DNA of 64,000 nucleotides, taken from contig JADDOH010023038.1 in NCBI GenBank assembly GCA_016648135.1, forward strand, positions 186,001-250,000, in the 5' to 3' direction. Positions 1-11,528 of this stretch are shown here, in pieces. The notes under the pieces were generated by a model. It searched no databases. It saw only the letters and a program-made list of their open reading frames with translations, and was not told the origin of the DNA. The DNA comes from Agrypnia vestita. Its lineage: Eukaryota > Arthropoda > Insecta > Trichoptera > Phryganeidae. A program made the translations under genes and the position numbers. Each line of letters opens with the position of its first letter. Position 1 is the stretch's first letter.

Positions 1-1160
1 TACTTAAGCAGTAAAAATGCACTTAAAAATACGCGGGGGAGGGGGGACGACATTCTTCCGCTGTGATCCAAGCCCCTTTCCTAAAGTGCGGGTTTAGTTC
101 TCTGTAAATTTTAGTACTCTTGTAGTGAGTACTAAGTAACAATGCTGCGTAATTGAATTGCAACAATTCGAATTCAATTTATTGAGCTATAAGTATATTG
201 TTTTATTTTGTCATTTTTTAAACTTATTATTTGGATTAGAAAACACAAATTATTTGTATATTAGCTACAACCCACTAACGTTAATTGTTTTTTTTATGTC
301 CCAGTGATATTCAAATCAAAACACAGAATTCCTTTCTATGGAGTAATTTTTGTATTTTATTAATCCATATTTACTAACTTTTAATTTGTATTTCTTTTCA
401 CACTGAGTTTTATAACTTCCTTCCACTGAAATATGCCGCATCACCCAGTTGATCTGAAAAATATTGTCTGCTATACAAGTATAGCATGCAGGGCACCGAA
501 TGTAGTGTTTTACTTTGCTGCCAATATGCACAGCAACGATGAGTGTCTTGTTAGCGTTAGTGATGGATATAGTAACGGACATGTCGGTGACGGACAAAGT
601 TATGGATAATTTTTTTTAAATATCAAAATACCCACCACGAGGTGCCCGTGGCTGCGATATTACTCATATACCACATGGCGCCGGCGAGATGCGACGATAA
701 AAACCAAACAAAACCACGCCGCAGACCATTGTCCGTGTTCCCGGCAATTTATTAGACGCGCGATCTGCGAGTTTCGGCGCGCGCAGCGTTCTGTCGATCG
801 GCCCCGGACCGCGTTTACCCCCGCCGCCGTATCGGGATTGGCTCGACCCTCGAAATCATCCCCGTCGCGTCTTCTTCCCGGTTCAAATCGCGAGGGGATG
901 AAATGATCCGCTGATTATCGAGTCGAGGAGTCAAAACCACCCCGGGATGTTGGCGTGGGGCTGTTTTATTTATCTTGCGTTATTAAATGATGTGTAAAAA
1001 TGATACCATTTAGAAGGCAGGTGATGTTACTAGTTAATGATTCTAGATTTATGAATATCAATGGTTGGGTTTACGATTAGAAATGATTTATTTTGCGAAA
1101 TTGATACGCTAATACGTCGATTATATTTATAACGAGACACTAATAGAATACTGGGTTCAA
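1..1160. other. no gene seen; GC-rich patch
   Basis: No supportable coding region. Most of the stretch is AT-rich. Positions 640-960 are clearly richer in GC and CpG than the surroundings, but no start codon context, splice pattern or protein similarity was recognised. It could be a host promoter or exon edge, or a decayed repeat; the sequence alone does not decide. Confidence 0.5.
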
Positions 1161-1202
1161 AATGACTTAAAAATCCTCAAAGTCTAAAAATTCTCTACAC
1201 AT

Positions 1203-1620
1203 CACTAGTGCGAAGTAAATTGGAATATTCGTCAGTTATTTGGTCACCTTATTACACAACACATGTTACGAGAATCGAGAGAGTGCAGAAAAAGTTTATA
1301 CGTATTTTGTCATACAAAGCTGGTCAATACAATAACCTTCACAGTTACGAAGATCGACTTGCCTTTTTCAAGATGCACAAACTTGAGTCCCGACGGAAAA
1401 TATCCGATTCTTAGCGGAGCTATTGATTCTCTTTCTTTCTCTATCTGATATAAATTTGCATGTTAAACCCCGTATAAGAAAGAGTTCTTTAGAATAAGCC
1501 AGCATACCAATAATGTTGGTTACTTTTCTGACTTTTCTCCCATTACAAGGTTGTGTCGCACATATAATATGTATTGTGCTGACCCTAATATTGATGCTGA
1601 TATTCTTGCCTTATTATAAT
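1203..1620 (+). pseudogene. LINE reverse transcriptase C-terminal relic
   Basis: The reading LVRSKLEYSSVIWSPYY, followed by THVTRIERVQKKFIRIL, is the stretch just after the reverse transcriptase palm/thumb in jockey/CR1-type non-LTR retrotransposons. The frame breaks near 1410. Further matches continue in other frames, with a segment like SDFSPITRLCR at about 1530-1570 corresponding to the final helical part of the same domain. The larger relative at 45700-46395 has the same order of motifs. Everything upstream (endonuclease and catalytic RT) is missing, the usual 5' truncation of LINEs. No function remains. Confidence 0.75.
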
Positions 1621-1880
1621 AACTCACTCATACACAATATCCATTTTCTAAACGATGACCTGAACCTATAGATCCATATTCAAACACTAAATATACAATA
1701 CACACAAATGTACATGTAAAATATAGTTAAATGCAAAAATACATGTTACTAGAGGGTACCGAAGACACTTGTAATTGGGATAATGGGCATAGTCTTCATT
1801 TATAATGTTTTATTATCAGAGTATCATGTACCTATTATCCTGTTAGTGTCTCTAATAAATAAAAATAAATAAATAACATT
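1621..1880 (+). mobile_element. LINE 3' untranslated region and tail
   Basis: This follows the relic RT C-terminus directly and ends in an AATAAATAAATAAAT-type tail, as expected for target-primed LINE insertions. The segment around 1765-1790 (ACTTGTAATTGGGATAATGG) recurs, in opposite orientation, at 41609-41640, so it belongs to a dispersed 3' end rather than unique DNA. The assignment to the same insertion as the upstream RT is an inference from adjacency. Confidence 0.55.
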
Positions 1881-1884
1881 ATTA

Positions 1885-2035
1885 TTTCAAACTTAGCCCA
1901 CTATCCCAATTACCATCAGCCCTGATGATGTACTCTGCAATGGGATCCGTAAGGTCGGCCAGAGAGGTCACACATACACGGCATAATATCCCAGAAAAAT
2001 AAACACAGAAGATCAATGTAAGAGTCAACAAAATA
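1885..2035 (+). mobile_element. Penelope-like element 3' tail fragment
   Basis: Contains CAGCCCTGATGATG, TGCAATGGGATCCG, GGCCAGAGAGGTCACAC and AATATCCCAGAAAA in the same order as the tail that follows the Penelope-like GIY-YIG reading frame at 12284-12400. It carries no coding sequence of its own. Confidence 0.65.
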
Positions 2036-2410
2036 TATATTCTATGTATGACACATTCTTGTGATGGGAGAAAAATAAAATTCTTGTCATCACATCGCAC
2101 ATATACAAAAAATGCAAATTTATCTCAGATGTTCGGACAAGTACCTACCTACTTTCTGGTAGGTACTATTCTAAAATTGTTTAAATCATGGACACTTTGC
2201 ACAAGGGCTGGTTTTTTAACTATGTGTTTGTGGGTTAATTTTTTACTATATACCTAGGTACTTTGTCGGTTAGTTAATTGAATTCGAAGGTTGAATACTG
2301 ACTATAATTTTAGAAATAAACTAATATAATCAAAAAATCAAATAAAGACAATAAACAAATATTGATACATCCGTTGTACTTAAATGTACGGCTGCACGTA
2401 ACGGCTTCCA

Positions 2411-2493
2411 ACTAAAACGGCTATAACTAAAGCGGCTATAACTAAAGCGGCTATAACTAAAGCGGCTATAACTAAAGCGGCTATAACTAAAGC
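2411..2493 (+). repeat. 15-bp tandem repeat, about 5.5 copies
   Basis: The unit ACTAAAGCGGCTATA is repeated head to tail five times, with a partial sixth. The first unit has one difference (A for G). The period is a multiple of three, so one frame reads a five-residue repeat (T-K-A-A-I), but no reading frame around it looks genic. Confidence 0.95.
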
Positions 2494-4060
2494 ACATGGC
2501 ACGTAGGTACCGTAGTACCTACGCAAGATTCGCAGTAATTAAAACACGTGCAATTAATTAACACAATGTTGATTGTATAATTTCATAACTAATCTTGATG
2601 GACAAAATAAAGAATTCAATTAAAAAAAAAAAAAAACTTAATTCGACGTATATACAACAATTCTAATAAGATATGTCATGATGCAGAAATGACCATTTCA
2701 ACACTTTTATGATATCATGTATACTCGTACACAATGTAACAATTCGCACAACTTGAGAAAATAAATTAGAACTAGTTATTACCCCACTGTCCCCTACACT
2801 TTTTTTTAAATTCGCTAATGGCTTCGACGACGACATGTCATTAACGGGCTTTGTTTAAACTAAGTTTAAGTTATACAGGTATTATTATCCCGTCGCGAGT
2901 AAAGAAAATAAAATAAATTATTTGAAAATTTTAGAAATTGAAATAAGACGAGCTCGCAGAACAGAGAACAAAGCTTCGAAAAAAGGAATGGACAACACCG
3001 AACTCCCTTATATCGCGCTAAATCACCAGCCTCATTGAACCAAAAGATGGAAGGATAGCTAGAATCCACCTCACGTGTTAAAAGGAAGAAGAAGAAGTTA
3101 AAATAATTTTGAACTCGGGTATTAATTTGCTTAACAACATTACTTTCAATAATTCTTCTTTCAATATTCCCGTTACAACCACCCTTATACCAGTAACTTC
3201 AGCTCATTTTGTCTTAAATGTGATATTCTTTTCTTGTTCTTTTTTGTGCTGGGTTCCTTCCAATAAAATTTGTTTTTGTAGACTCGTCATTTATTGGCGG
3301 TAACAATACTTTTTATAGAGACACGGTGATAACAATAGCGATCGGTCTCGATATAATGCAAAAAAAGCCCTTTCACTCGCGCTGCTCGCCCTTTCGCGCG
3401 TCGCGACATACGTACCGCAGATACATTACGTTAAATTAGTCAGATTGATACTGTCGATTACTTTCAATTCAATATGCCAAAATGAGATAGACAACTTTAT
3501 TTTGCTCTTCTGTAAAGTTCGAAATAATCACTAACGACCTTTTGGCTTTCTATCCTCGATATAATTAATATTACCCTGACCCTTACATTGACGCTTGTAC
3601 TCTTATAGTTACCCTATCACCGTTTAAAAAATCACCCATTTTCTTGACAATAAACTAAGCCCGTAGAACTTTAGACTAGCTTTGTTGCACCCTGTATCTG
3701 AGATTTTAGACAAGCGATTAGGTCAGTTATGATCCAATCGGTTAAATGTATTATCATACGATCGCAAATATGTGAATGCATTTGTAAAGAGGTCAAAAGC
3801 AAGAGAGATGTATTACGATGTAATCTGTTAATGTGCAACAGTTAATTGTTATAGGTCAGATATTCCCCAGAACAATGGAGACTCTAAATTCCCATACGCT
3901 TGCCGCTTCACAGTCAAGGTGATGATGTAATCCACACAAATATTAGAGGTGTTAGGAAAATGTATGGGCAGATTCATCAAAGTTTTAATAATTTTGTCAT
4001 AGGCAAAGGCATATAATATACGAGTATAGTATAATTTTTCTGTTCAAGTTTCTGTCAAGT
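2494..4060. other. no gene seen; AT-rich
   Basis: A poly-A run lies at about 2622-2636. The segment ending in GAAGAAGAAGAAG near 3090-3100 resembles the simple-repeat tail of a LINE 3' end, but the preceding reading is too decayed to assign. Short runs of GC-rich sequence occur near 3370-3420. Nothing else is supportable. Confidence 0.45.
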
Positions 4061-4305
4061 TTTTCTGCTAATAATTAAGTTTCTTTTTGTTTTGTTTAAA
4101 TTTTTTATTCCTTCTTGTTTTTATTACTCTCAAAATGCCTACATTTTTCTGCATATTAATTAAATCTCTTTTTCTCTTGTTTAAATTTTTTATTCTTTCT
4201 TGTATTAATCTTAATATGCCTAAGTTTTTCTGCTAATAATCAAGTCTCTTTTTCTTTTGTTTAAATTTTTATTCTTGTTATATTATTCTTGACACGCCTA
4301 AGATT
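4061..4305 (+). repeat. about 82-bp tandem repeat, 3 copies
   Basis: Three imperfect units begin near 4061, 4144 and 4225. Each opens with TTTTTCTGC, followed by a T-rich core containing TTTGTTTAAATTTTTTATTC, and ends with GCCTA. The copies differ by substitutions and small indels, so the duplication is not recent. Confidence 0.85.
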
Positions 4306-4639
4306 ATTTCATAACATATTTCTCATTGTTAACATATTTATAAAAGTGGAGACCTGTAATTGGCCATCTTTATTTTATTAATATTTTCTATGCTTCTTTG
4401 TTGTGCTGTTGGTCTTCCGTGAACATTACCTAAATAAATTGAATAAATAAATAATAGGCATATAAGCATACAAAATGCATATAATAACTTTGTCATAGTT
4501 ATAATAATTAACATTTCATAGGCAGGGCCTATGATTTTAGGATTGTCGTAGGGCCTAGGCGCTTTTGCATAATATTGCATTCGGATCAATTTATGAAACA
4601 TTTTTAGGAAAAGGGCTGAATCTGCTTCAGTTTTTGTAA

Positions 4640-4745
4640 ACTTTTGGACTATCATTAAAATAACTTATATCGAAAACGAAAATATCCTAAATTTATTCGC
4701 TTTAATAAACTCAAATAAGATTATTAAAGACTTGAAGAAATTTGA
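4640..4745 (+). repeat. fragment of the 527-bp foldback family
   Basis: Similar in order and spacing to the left-hand inner part of the foldback at 7760-8286: GGACTATCAT, AACTTATATCGA, TTTATTCGCTTTAAT and a following AAATAAGAT stretch. The outer arm and the whole right half are absent. An ORF of 105 codons antisense to this stretch has no recognisable similarity and is taken as chance. Confidence 0.45.
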
Positions 4746-4788
4746 ACCACAAGGTTTTAATTATTAATATGTATTGTGGACTTGTTCT

Positions 4789-4818
4789 GTTGTACCCTTA
4801 CCTACGTAAGGGTACAAC
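4789..4818 (+). repeat. perfect 12-bp inverted repeat (hairpin)
   Basis: GTTGTACCCTTA and TAAGGGTACAAC are separated by the six bases CCTACG. No T-run follows and there is no adjacent gene, so it is not a terminator; it may be the remnant of a small foldback. Confidence 0.8.
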
Positions 4819-5723
4819 GGAACGTGTGTCTACACACATGAGGGTAATTTCGATTTTTCCTGGTCGTGTTCGAAGAAGTGCATTGAGATTTTCCAAACGT
4901 TGCCTTATGAGACACCCCTGCAATAGGTAGTATATGCATCGAAATCTATATAAATACTTCAGTCATCACATCTTTGCCGTTTAGTGAGTGGTGGCTATGA
5001 TGTCTAGATTGAGATCAACAAAATTCTGTTCATCGGTTGATCAAAACACGAACAAATAAACAACCAAGACAAGGTAATATTGTGACATTCCACAAATAAC
5101 ACACAAGTATGTGGGTACTATTAAACACATAATAAAAAAATTATTACAACATGAAAATAGTTCAAAACATAATACATCGGCGGTGTTATCGAATTTTATC
5201 GACTCGTAAACAGTAAATAATTATTTTGTCGCAATTTTAGCGTTACTACGCCAAGATTTGTGTAGACGTTCGTGAAAAAATCAAAAAGCGATCGGCTTCG
5301 CGGCCAATGGTGGTGCAGAGGGGCCGCGGGCAGTACTTTCGTAAAACTTACTTTTTAATTATTTAAATGCTTAATCGTAACACACTCTAGTCTGACGCAA
5401 CTAGGCGGCAGATTCGAGATTGCCGAATAAAACGGTTTGTGCCTTGGCTGAGTTAAATTATTTTTGAATACTGATCGGCCAGGGATGTACTCACTACTCA
5501 GTGACACGACGAGTTCTCAACGTGTCGATATTAGTTACTTTAATAAATACATATAAAAATTTACAACATCATATGGATTGTTCACGTTTTTTGCGCAATA
5601 TAGTAGGGCAGATTGACTACTTGTGTCGATTCTGAGAGAGTACCTATATTATATGTATTTGTATATTAAAATCTGCTAATGTTCCACTATTTGCTCATAG
5701 GTTTGTTGACTCTTTCATTTTTT
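4819..5723. other. no gene seen
   Basis: AT-rich with a short GC-rich patch at about 5285-5335. Short reading frames show no recognisable similarity. Confidence 0.45.
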
Positions 5724-5975
5724 TATAACATATGTGGGGTATAAAATCAAAGGCAGCAATAGACAAAAAAATTTAAAAATGTTTTGAATGCAGTCACTGA
5801 GGATTACTAATTTAAAATGTACCGAATTCTAGATTTTATGTAACTATCTATCCCTTCCAAAATCATGTTTCCTATAAACTCGAATTCAGCACATTATAAT
5901 TATTAATCCTCGATGACTCCATTCAATTTGTTTTGGATATTGCTGCCTTTGCTTTTATACCCTACATATATTATA
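5724..5975. mobile_element. foldback MITE, about 250 bp
   Basis: The whole segment is one imperfect palindrome. Outer arms pair ATAACATATGTGGGGTATAA at the left with the complement of TTTTATACCCTACATATATT at the right. Inner pairs continue through AAAGGCAGCAAT, TGCAGTCACTGAGGATT and GTACCGAATTCTAGA. There is no coding capacity, so mobility would need a transposase in trans. Palindromic MITEs of this kind are usually derivatives of cut-and-paste DNA transposons; the parent family cannot be named from this copy. Confidence 0.85.
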
Positions 5976-6119
5976 GTGATTAATTCAATTAATTTTCTTT
6001 GTATATTTTTTATTTACGTTATTTTAAAATATATTTAATTAATTTGTGATTCATATTTTGATTGCTTTCTTGTGTACTTTTACGTAGATATTAGTATTTA
6101 AACAGCTTTCTTAGGTAAG

Positions 6120-6235
6120 GGACTGAACTTGCAAATTAATGTTAAACGAGGAAAGAGAATCTACTGAGTATCTTACGTAGCACTCCAAGATCGGATATTT
6201 ACCGTCGGGACCCGAAGTTTGCGCATTTTTAAAAA
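6120..6235 (-). pseudogene. LINE RT C-terminal relic
   Basis: Read on the minus strand, this matches the + strand relic at 1370-1450: AAACTT, then TCCCGACGG and AATATCCGAT, then ATTCTCTTTC. It is a second, shorter copy of the same jockey/CR1-type C-terminus, disrupted by stops. Only about 115 bases survive. Confidence 0.6.
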
Positions 6236-6289
6236 AAATCGACAATTCTAATCATCTTGTTTTTTTCTAGCAAGTTTTTTCCAGAAACT

Positions 6290-6750
6290 AACCAACCGAC
6301 TTGGTGTCACACCGATTCCCCGCATGTGTAGTCAGTGAGGACAGAACGCCAAACTATTCTGTCCTAAATTGCCACCCTGCCTCGTTCGTTTTCCTACTCA
6401 CATTATATGGAAGCGATCTTCCATCTCATGCTTTTAACGCTGTCATCAAATACATCGAAGCAATCGCTCAGTCCGTTTAAAAGTTGCACACTACCCGTTA
6501 TGGCGTGCCTATTCATTACATCCCTTCTAAAACTTCTAAAACGCCTGTCATCCAATATCTGAGCACTATTTTTTTGCACTCGTAAGTTATTATGCCACGT
6601 AAGAAAGTGAGAACCTAATTGAATATTTGTCCGCACACACGCAAAACCAGATTTTAGGTTTGCCTTCAGACTGAACATTGACCTATTGGGCTCTAATTGG
6701 AGTAAGCACCAACATCGGGTAAGAATATTGTGAAATTAACTTGCGGATAA
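6290..6750 (-). pseudogene. decayed LINE 3' region
   Basis: The edge at 6300-6350 (TTCCCCGCATGTGTAGTCAGTGAG) has the layout of the better preserved LINE end at 7018-7045. The part near 6690-6745 (GCACCAACATCGGG, then AATATTGTGAAATTAAC) has an inverted partner at about 14245-14285 inside another LINE relic. A 91-codon frame at 6403-6678 on the minus strand has no recognisable domain and is not called a gene. The family assignment is inference. Confidence 0.4.
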
Positions 6751-7009
6751 TTAATAGCTTCGTAATTAGGTCTGCACTTTCCTGCGAGGCATAATAATTT
6801 GAGAATGCGAAGATGCACATTTTCGAACATGTTTATTTTTACAAAATGCGCAATTTACTGTTCACATTTATTTATTTACGGGAAACTAACATTAGATACA
6901 AATAAAAATCAGGATACGCATAAATATTAAATACTTAGCACAGAGACTATCTTCAAGTTTCCGCAGAATTAACAAGTTATGTATTAATAACTAACTAGCT
7001 AACTAACCA

Positions 7010-7400
7010 TCACGCCGTTTCCCCGCAGGGGTAGGCAGAGAGGATAACGCCACACTCTATCACACTTCTATCCTGGCGAACTTGTTTTGTTTCTGCCACA
7101 TTCATACATCTTCTCGTACAAGTTCTACGGTTGTTGCGGCTTTTAACGGGGCCATCTTCAAATACTTGTAGTATCTGATCGTGCCTGGTCTTTCGCGGAC
7201 GCCCTCTATTCCTGTTGCCTTCAACACTCGCCTCATATATTTCCTTAACCATCCTTTCCTCGTTCATACGTTCCACATGACCAAACCATCTCAGCACTCC
7301 TTTCTTTATTCTATCTACCACACTACAGCCAGCATTGCATTCACGTCTAATTTGTCCTCACTCTATCGACCAAAGATTTTCCACACAAGCGTCTTAGTGA
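7010..7400 (-). pseudogene. LINE reverse transcriptase C-terminus
   Basis: An open minus-strand frame (103 codons, 7010-7321) reads VDRIKKGVLRWFGHVERMNE, then KEIYEASVEG, GRPRKT, and RRCMNVAETKQVRQDRS, ending in ILSAYPCGETA. This is the very common C-terminal tail of insect non-LTR retrotransposon polyproteins (arginine-rich segment plus the YPxGxxA end). Homologous residues continue upstream to about 7400 with stops. Related ends lie at 21800-22030 and 57640-57735. The catalytic RT is absent, so the copy is dead. Confidence 0.8.
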
Positions 7401-7539
7401 TTATGTTTTAATAATTAACAACCATTTGAGTTAATGGTCGGCGCACATAATAGAAGAATTAGAAGGAACGTTGGTTTTAGGGATTTCGTCTTTCTTTCGT
7501 ATCCTGATCATTATTTTTATCTATTATTACTTTTCTATT

Positions 7540-8475
7540 GTAGTGTTAACAATTCGGAGTAATGTTGTACATATATAAAAAGGATATTGCTTTAAAAACT
7601 GCCATCCAAAATATAGATATCTCATTACCACTGGCGACATCTGTACCTACTGGTTTGAGGGAATAGCAAATTTGACCACAGGCGGCGGTAGTAAAAATAC
7701 AATTCACGTATGAAACAAGATAAACGCAAGGTAAACGTATAGGCACCTATATATACCTACAGGGTTATTTGCAAAACATTAATAACCTCGCAGGACTATA
7801 TTCCTGCCTTGATTATGAGTCGAAAATGTTCAAGCTATCATGACCTACCTACCAACCTACCTACCAATAATTATGGAGATATGCGACATCAAAGTTTGAA
7901 ATTTTTTTTCAATATTTCTTACTTATTGTTTGTAAAACGGACTATCATAATAATAACAACTTATATCGATTACGAAAAACTTATTTGTTTCAATACAAGT
8001 TAAATAAAATGATAAAAACCCTGAAAAATTCCAATTGGAATTCGAAGGTTTTTATTATTTTATTTGACTTGTATTAAAGGGAATGAATTTTTCATATTCC
8101 ATATAAGTTACTGTAATCCAACGTTTTACAAAAAATAAGTCAGAAATATTGAAAAAAATGCAAACTTTGATGTCGCATATCTGCATAACTATTGGTATAA
8201 GGTCATGATAGCTTGAACATTTTCGACTCATAATCAAGGCAGGAATATAGTCCTGCAAGGTTATTAATGTTTTACAAATAACCCTGTATACAACATACAA
8301 AAATTTGATAGATGTGGTATCATGGGTGGAATGGTGAACGTTACATTGTGTAAAGTGATCACTTAAGCCAGCCGTAAGATAGATCGTAAGCCTTATGAAC
8401 ACCCAAAAAATACTTCTATACCTACTTTCCAATACCTATAAAAATAGCTTCGTCACTTTGAGACATCAAACATAA
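7540..8475 (+). mobile_element. dispersed repeat split by a foldback insertion
   Basis: The outer parts (7540-7759 and 8287-8475) together match the uninterrupted repeat at 62205-62580: GTTAACAATTCGG, ATTGCTT, TCTCATTACCA, AAATTTGATAGATGTGGT, GTTACATTGTGT, CACTTAAGCCAGCC and ATAGCTTCGTC, all in the same order. No coding sequence. The family is unclassified. The interruption is the 527 bp foldback described separately. Confidence 0.75.
7760..8286. mobile_element. 527-bp foldback element with TA target duplication
   Basis: Long inverted arms start CAGGGTTATTTGCAAAACAT and end with its near-perfect complement ATGTTTTACAAATAACCCTG. They continue inward through AATAACCTCGCAGGACTATA and TGAGTCGAAAATGTTCAAGC, with further pairing almost to the centre. 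Both outer ends abut TA, consistent with Tc1/mariner-type target duplication. The paralogous repeat at 62205-62580 lacks the insertion, giving an empty-site comparison. No ORF resembles a transposase. Related copies: 14985-15412, 27222-27391 (right half) and 4640-4745. Confidence 0.9.
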
Positions 8476-8660
8476 TAATTTCGTTGTCTGTCTGCCCGTA
8501 ACTTCTTGTAACGTCCGTAACTTCGTTCGAATTCTCGAAGTAGGGCGCGAACTTCGGACGCCTCTCTGTGGACCGTCAAAAATATACTATATAATATACT
8601 AGGGCTTAGCGAAGACGTGACCATTTCATGTTTCGTGATTTTTCACGGGTGTACGACTAG
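8476..8660 (-). repeat. dispersed repeat with CAGACAGAC tail
   Basis: Read on the minus strand it ends with a GGGCAGACAGACAACGAAAT-type tail. Its body contains CTTCGCTAAGCCCTAGTATA and a GTGAAAAATCACG box. Similar bodies lie at 17930-18175, 33865-33925 and 41690-41840, and similar tails at 38280-38320, 53770-53805 and 59300-59345. Non-coding. Class unknown (SINE- or Helitron-like). Confidence 0.55.
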
Positions 8661-11300
8661 TCTTTAAAATGTCTTGATTACGTTATAGTTTGTAACCCTA
8701 TCAATGGAGCTTTCAATTTTGTTATTAGTGATTACCTACCTTAACCGGCGGATAAGGTAATTCGTAGATTCAGGCTAACCGGAGATCGGAAAACTAACTC
8801 TAACCAGATACTAATAAGCGGCGGGGAATTTTATATTTGATTGTCATTAATAAATTTGACAAAATATTTTGTTTCCGTAAGTAATTGCTTTAAGCAGGGA
8901 TTTAATAAAAATCAGACAACAATAATAGAATTTGTAATGTACGTAAGAAGCAAATAAGATCAAATAGATGAAAAATGTATGTAGATAAGACTTGTAGGTA
9001 TGTGAAAGATACGCATATAAGTTTTTAGTTCAGTATTTTTTTTATTATACTAATTAAGTATTTTAAATAGGTATAGGTACCTATCAGTTAATTTTTAGGC
9101 AGTCAAATATTTTTAGATTCTATATTAGATTTTAGATTCCAGTTAGATTATTTGTAAAATACTAGGTATGTAATGTACCTACCTACATTGCTGCATATTT
9201 TCATTATGGAATATATAAAATATTTAATTAATTCATTATTTTAATTGGTATAACATGTAGGTATATTGTTTTAATTATACTAAAAAAAAATTTACGGTAC
9301 AAAATAATGAATAGGTATTTAAAAAAAAATTCTAAGCGTATTCGAACTTGAAATTCTAATGCTATTAAACTATAATTAATTCGTGGATACAAGAATCTAA
9401 CCCTCGATTTTAAAATCACTTCTAAGGATGTTGAAAATTGTTCGTTTATTTAAAGGAATTTTTTTTTAAATATTTAAAAATCTATTTGATATAGATTTAT
9501 ATTAAAAATAATTTATTCGTTCATCACAATGGGCGAAGATCACTTATTATTTATATATATTTTTTTAATATAAACCAACATAATTTCGATACAAATAATA
9601 TTTAATAAAAGTGGAAAAGCATTAGAAAAGTGTCACAATAAGATGATGTCAATGTCATTTGTTTAATAAATCGTATAAAACTCGGGACAATATGATATTA
9701 AACGATGCCAAATTAAGTGGGTAGTTATTTTGAATAATATTATTATCAATATTTGTCATTGTCAATCATGTATAACTAAGACAAATGCATCATTTTTAAC
9801 ATTGGAAATAAATACAAGTATTAATGGTGTATATTTCAATACGGACATGAATACAAATAATAAAAAAAAAACAAAATACCTTTTTGTTGGTGATGGCTGC
9901 GGTGATAGATTGTGAATTATATTTAAAATGTTCATCGCGAAGTCTCCAACAACCATTGGAAAAATGTTCACAGTCTAGACTTTCGGATAGGAAATGTTTG
10001 GATTCTTGACAGCACAGTTTATGGATTATATATTTATCAGAACGGCATTGCAGTCTCGAAAAAAGCGCACGAAATCCACAAATCACAATCCAATTTGTTT
10101 TACGAAAATCCGACAAATAAACACAGCGAGTTCATGCATTTTTCACACGACTACAAAGGCGAAAAAAAAGCACACAGTACGAAATGTCACTTAAAAATAA
10201 TCGGTACATTCCAAATTCGGAAACACAACATTTAAATCTAATTTACACTATTTACAAATGGCGGCGCGAAATACGAAATGATTTCTAGAAATCTTTCCGA
10301 AAGACGTTATTATTAGCCGGTCGCTTCTCGATGTTTCAATATGTCCGTCGGCCAGGTCATCGAGACAATCGCAGTACCGATTGTTAGGAGATCAAAAATC
10401 AATAAAAGGTGATAAATTATCGATAACACAACGTCCAACCATCTTCGCGCGCAAAGATGTTCTGAGAGAGAAGAAATTTCTCCCCTGCGCTCACCGGGAT
10501 GGCCGTAAGCTCGCGTGGGCAAGATCAACGATCCTTGCGTACAAATCCCCCCTATGCCACATGTGCACAGGGCACACAATCCCCCGGCACAGGTGCGACA
10601 CGAGAGAGAGATGCCGCTATGCGAGATAGAGCGCATCTCGCTCGCGCGGACGACCATCTCCTGGGAGCTAGCGTCTCGTATGGGCGAGCCCCGCGCGACA
10701 ACCGCTCCGAAAGTATCGCGTCAAGCAAAACCGCAAACGTGGACAAAAAAGATAAACCATTGCGTACGCGTGTGTTCGAATTTCATACAAATGATGCGGA
10801 CTTTTTAAAAACGTGTTAAAGAAGGTTTTTTATTTATTATCCGGTGCAGATAGAATGATACGTGTGTGAATGCAAACGAAATGAAGCTTTAGTGCAGGTG
10901 TCGGCGTGTGTGTGTTTGGCGTGCGGCGGAGAGTGTATGTGAGGTAAAGGTAACCTACAAAAGTTACTGTTCGATCTCGCCGCCGATTCGGACAAGTAGC
11001 AAATGGTCGGTCGTGTGCGATGAACCACACTCAATATAGAGCGAGGCTCAACCGTTCGCTTTATTGCATATTTAATTCCTGCTTTCATTATCCTAAATAG
11101 ATTCCGATCTTATTTCAAGAAAACTTGACTGCCGATATTCGAGAAGATGAAAATGCGTCACGGAATCATTACGTTTTCATCCTTGTACTACCTAGTCAGC
11201 CAGAGTCGGCTGTAGACTAGTTTTGTAGGCTGAAGGCTGCAGGCTATCGGCTGTAGACTGTATGCTGTCCTGTGTTGTCGATGTCATACTTTAAGGCAGT
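8661..11300. other. no gene seen; AT-rich then GC-rich patch
   Basis: 8661-10300 is very AT-rich with no supportable gene. 10420-10780 is GC- and CpG-rich, with GAGAGAGA and several GCGCG strings and overlapping frames on both strands that look like shadows of base composition. It could be a promoter-like region, but no TATA, exon or protein similarity was recognised. 11170-11270 holds a short irregular repeat of GGCTGTAGACT-like words. Confidence 0.45.
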
Positions 11301-11528
11301 TTCGGTATTTCTTTTTCTTCTTCTTAATGAGCTTTCTCATTTCCTCCCGATGTTCGATCCAGTCATGCATAAATCCAACCAATTTAAATCATTAACAACT
11401 CCCCTATGACTTAAGATCCTTCTCTTTATTAAAAGGTGTATATTTACCTACCTAAGTGGCCTTATTAACGTATGATCGAAATAACCGCTGATTAGCAAAA
11501 TATATGGACACGAACTAACCAAAATGTC

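Noticed and set aside
4789..4818. Transcription terminator
   Set aside because: A perfect hairpin, but without a T-run or upstream gene, and intrinsic terminators are not expected in an insect nuclear genome.
6403..6678. 91-codon minus-strand gene
   Set aside because: Lies within a stretch whose both edges match LINE 3' regions; no motif of its own.
10380..10819. Host coding exon in the GC-rich patch
   Set aside because: Five overlapping frames on both strands of similar length, no shared codon pattern, no motif or splice sites that fit; base composition explains the open frames.
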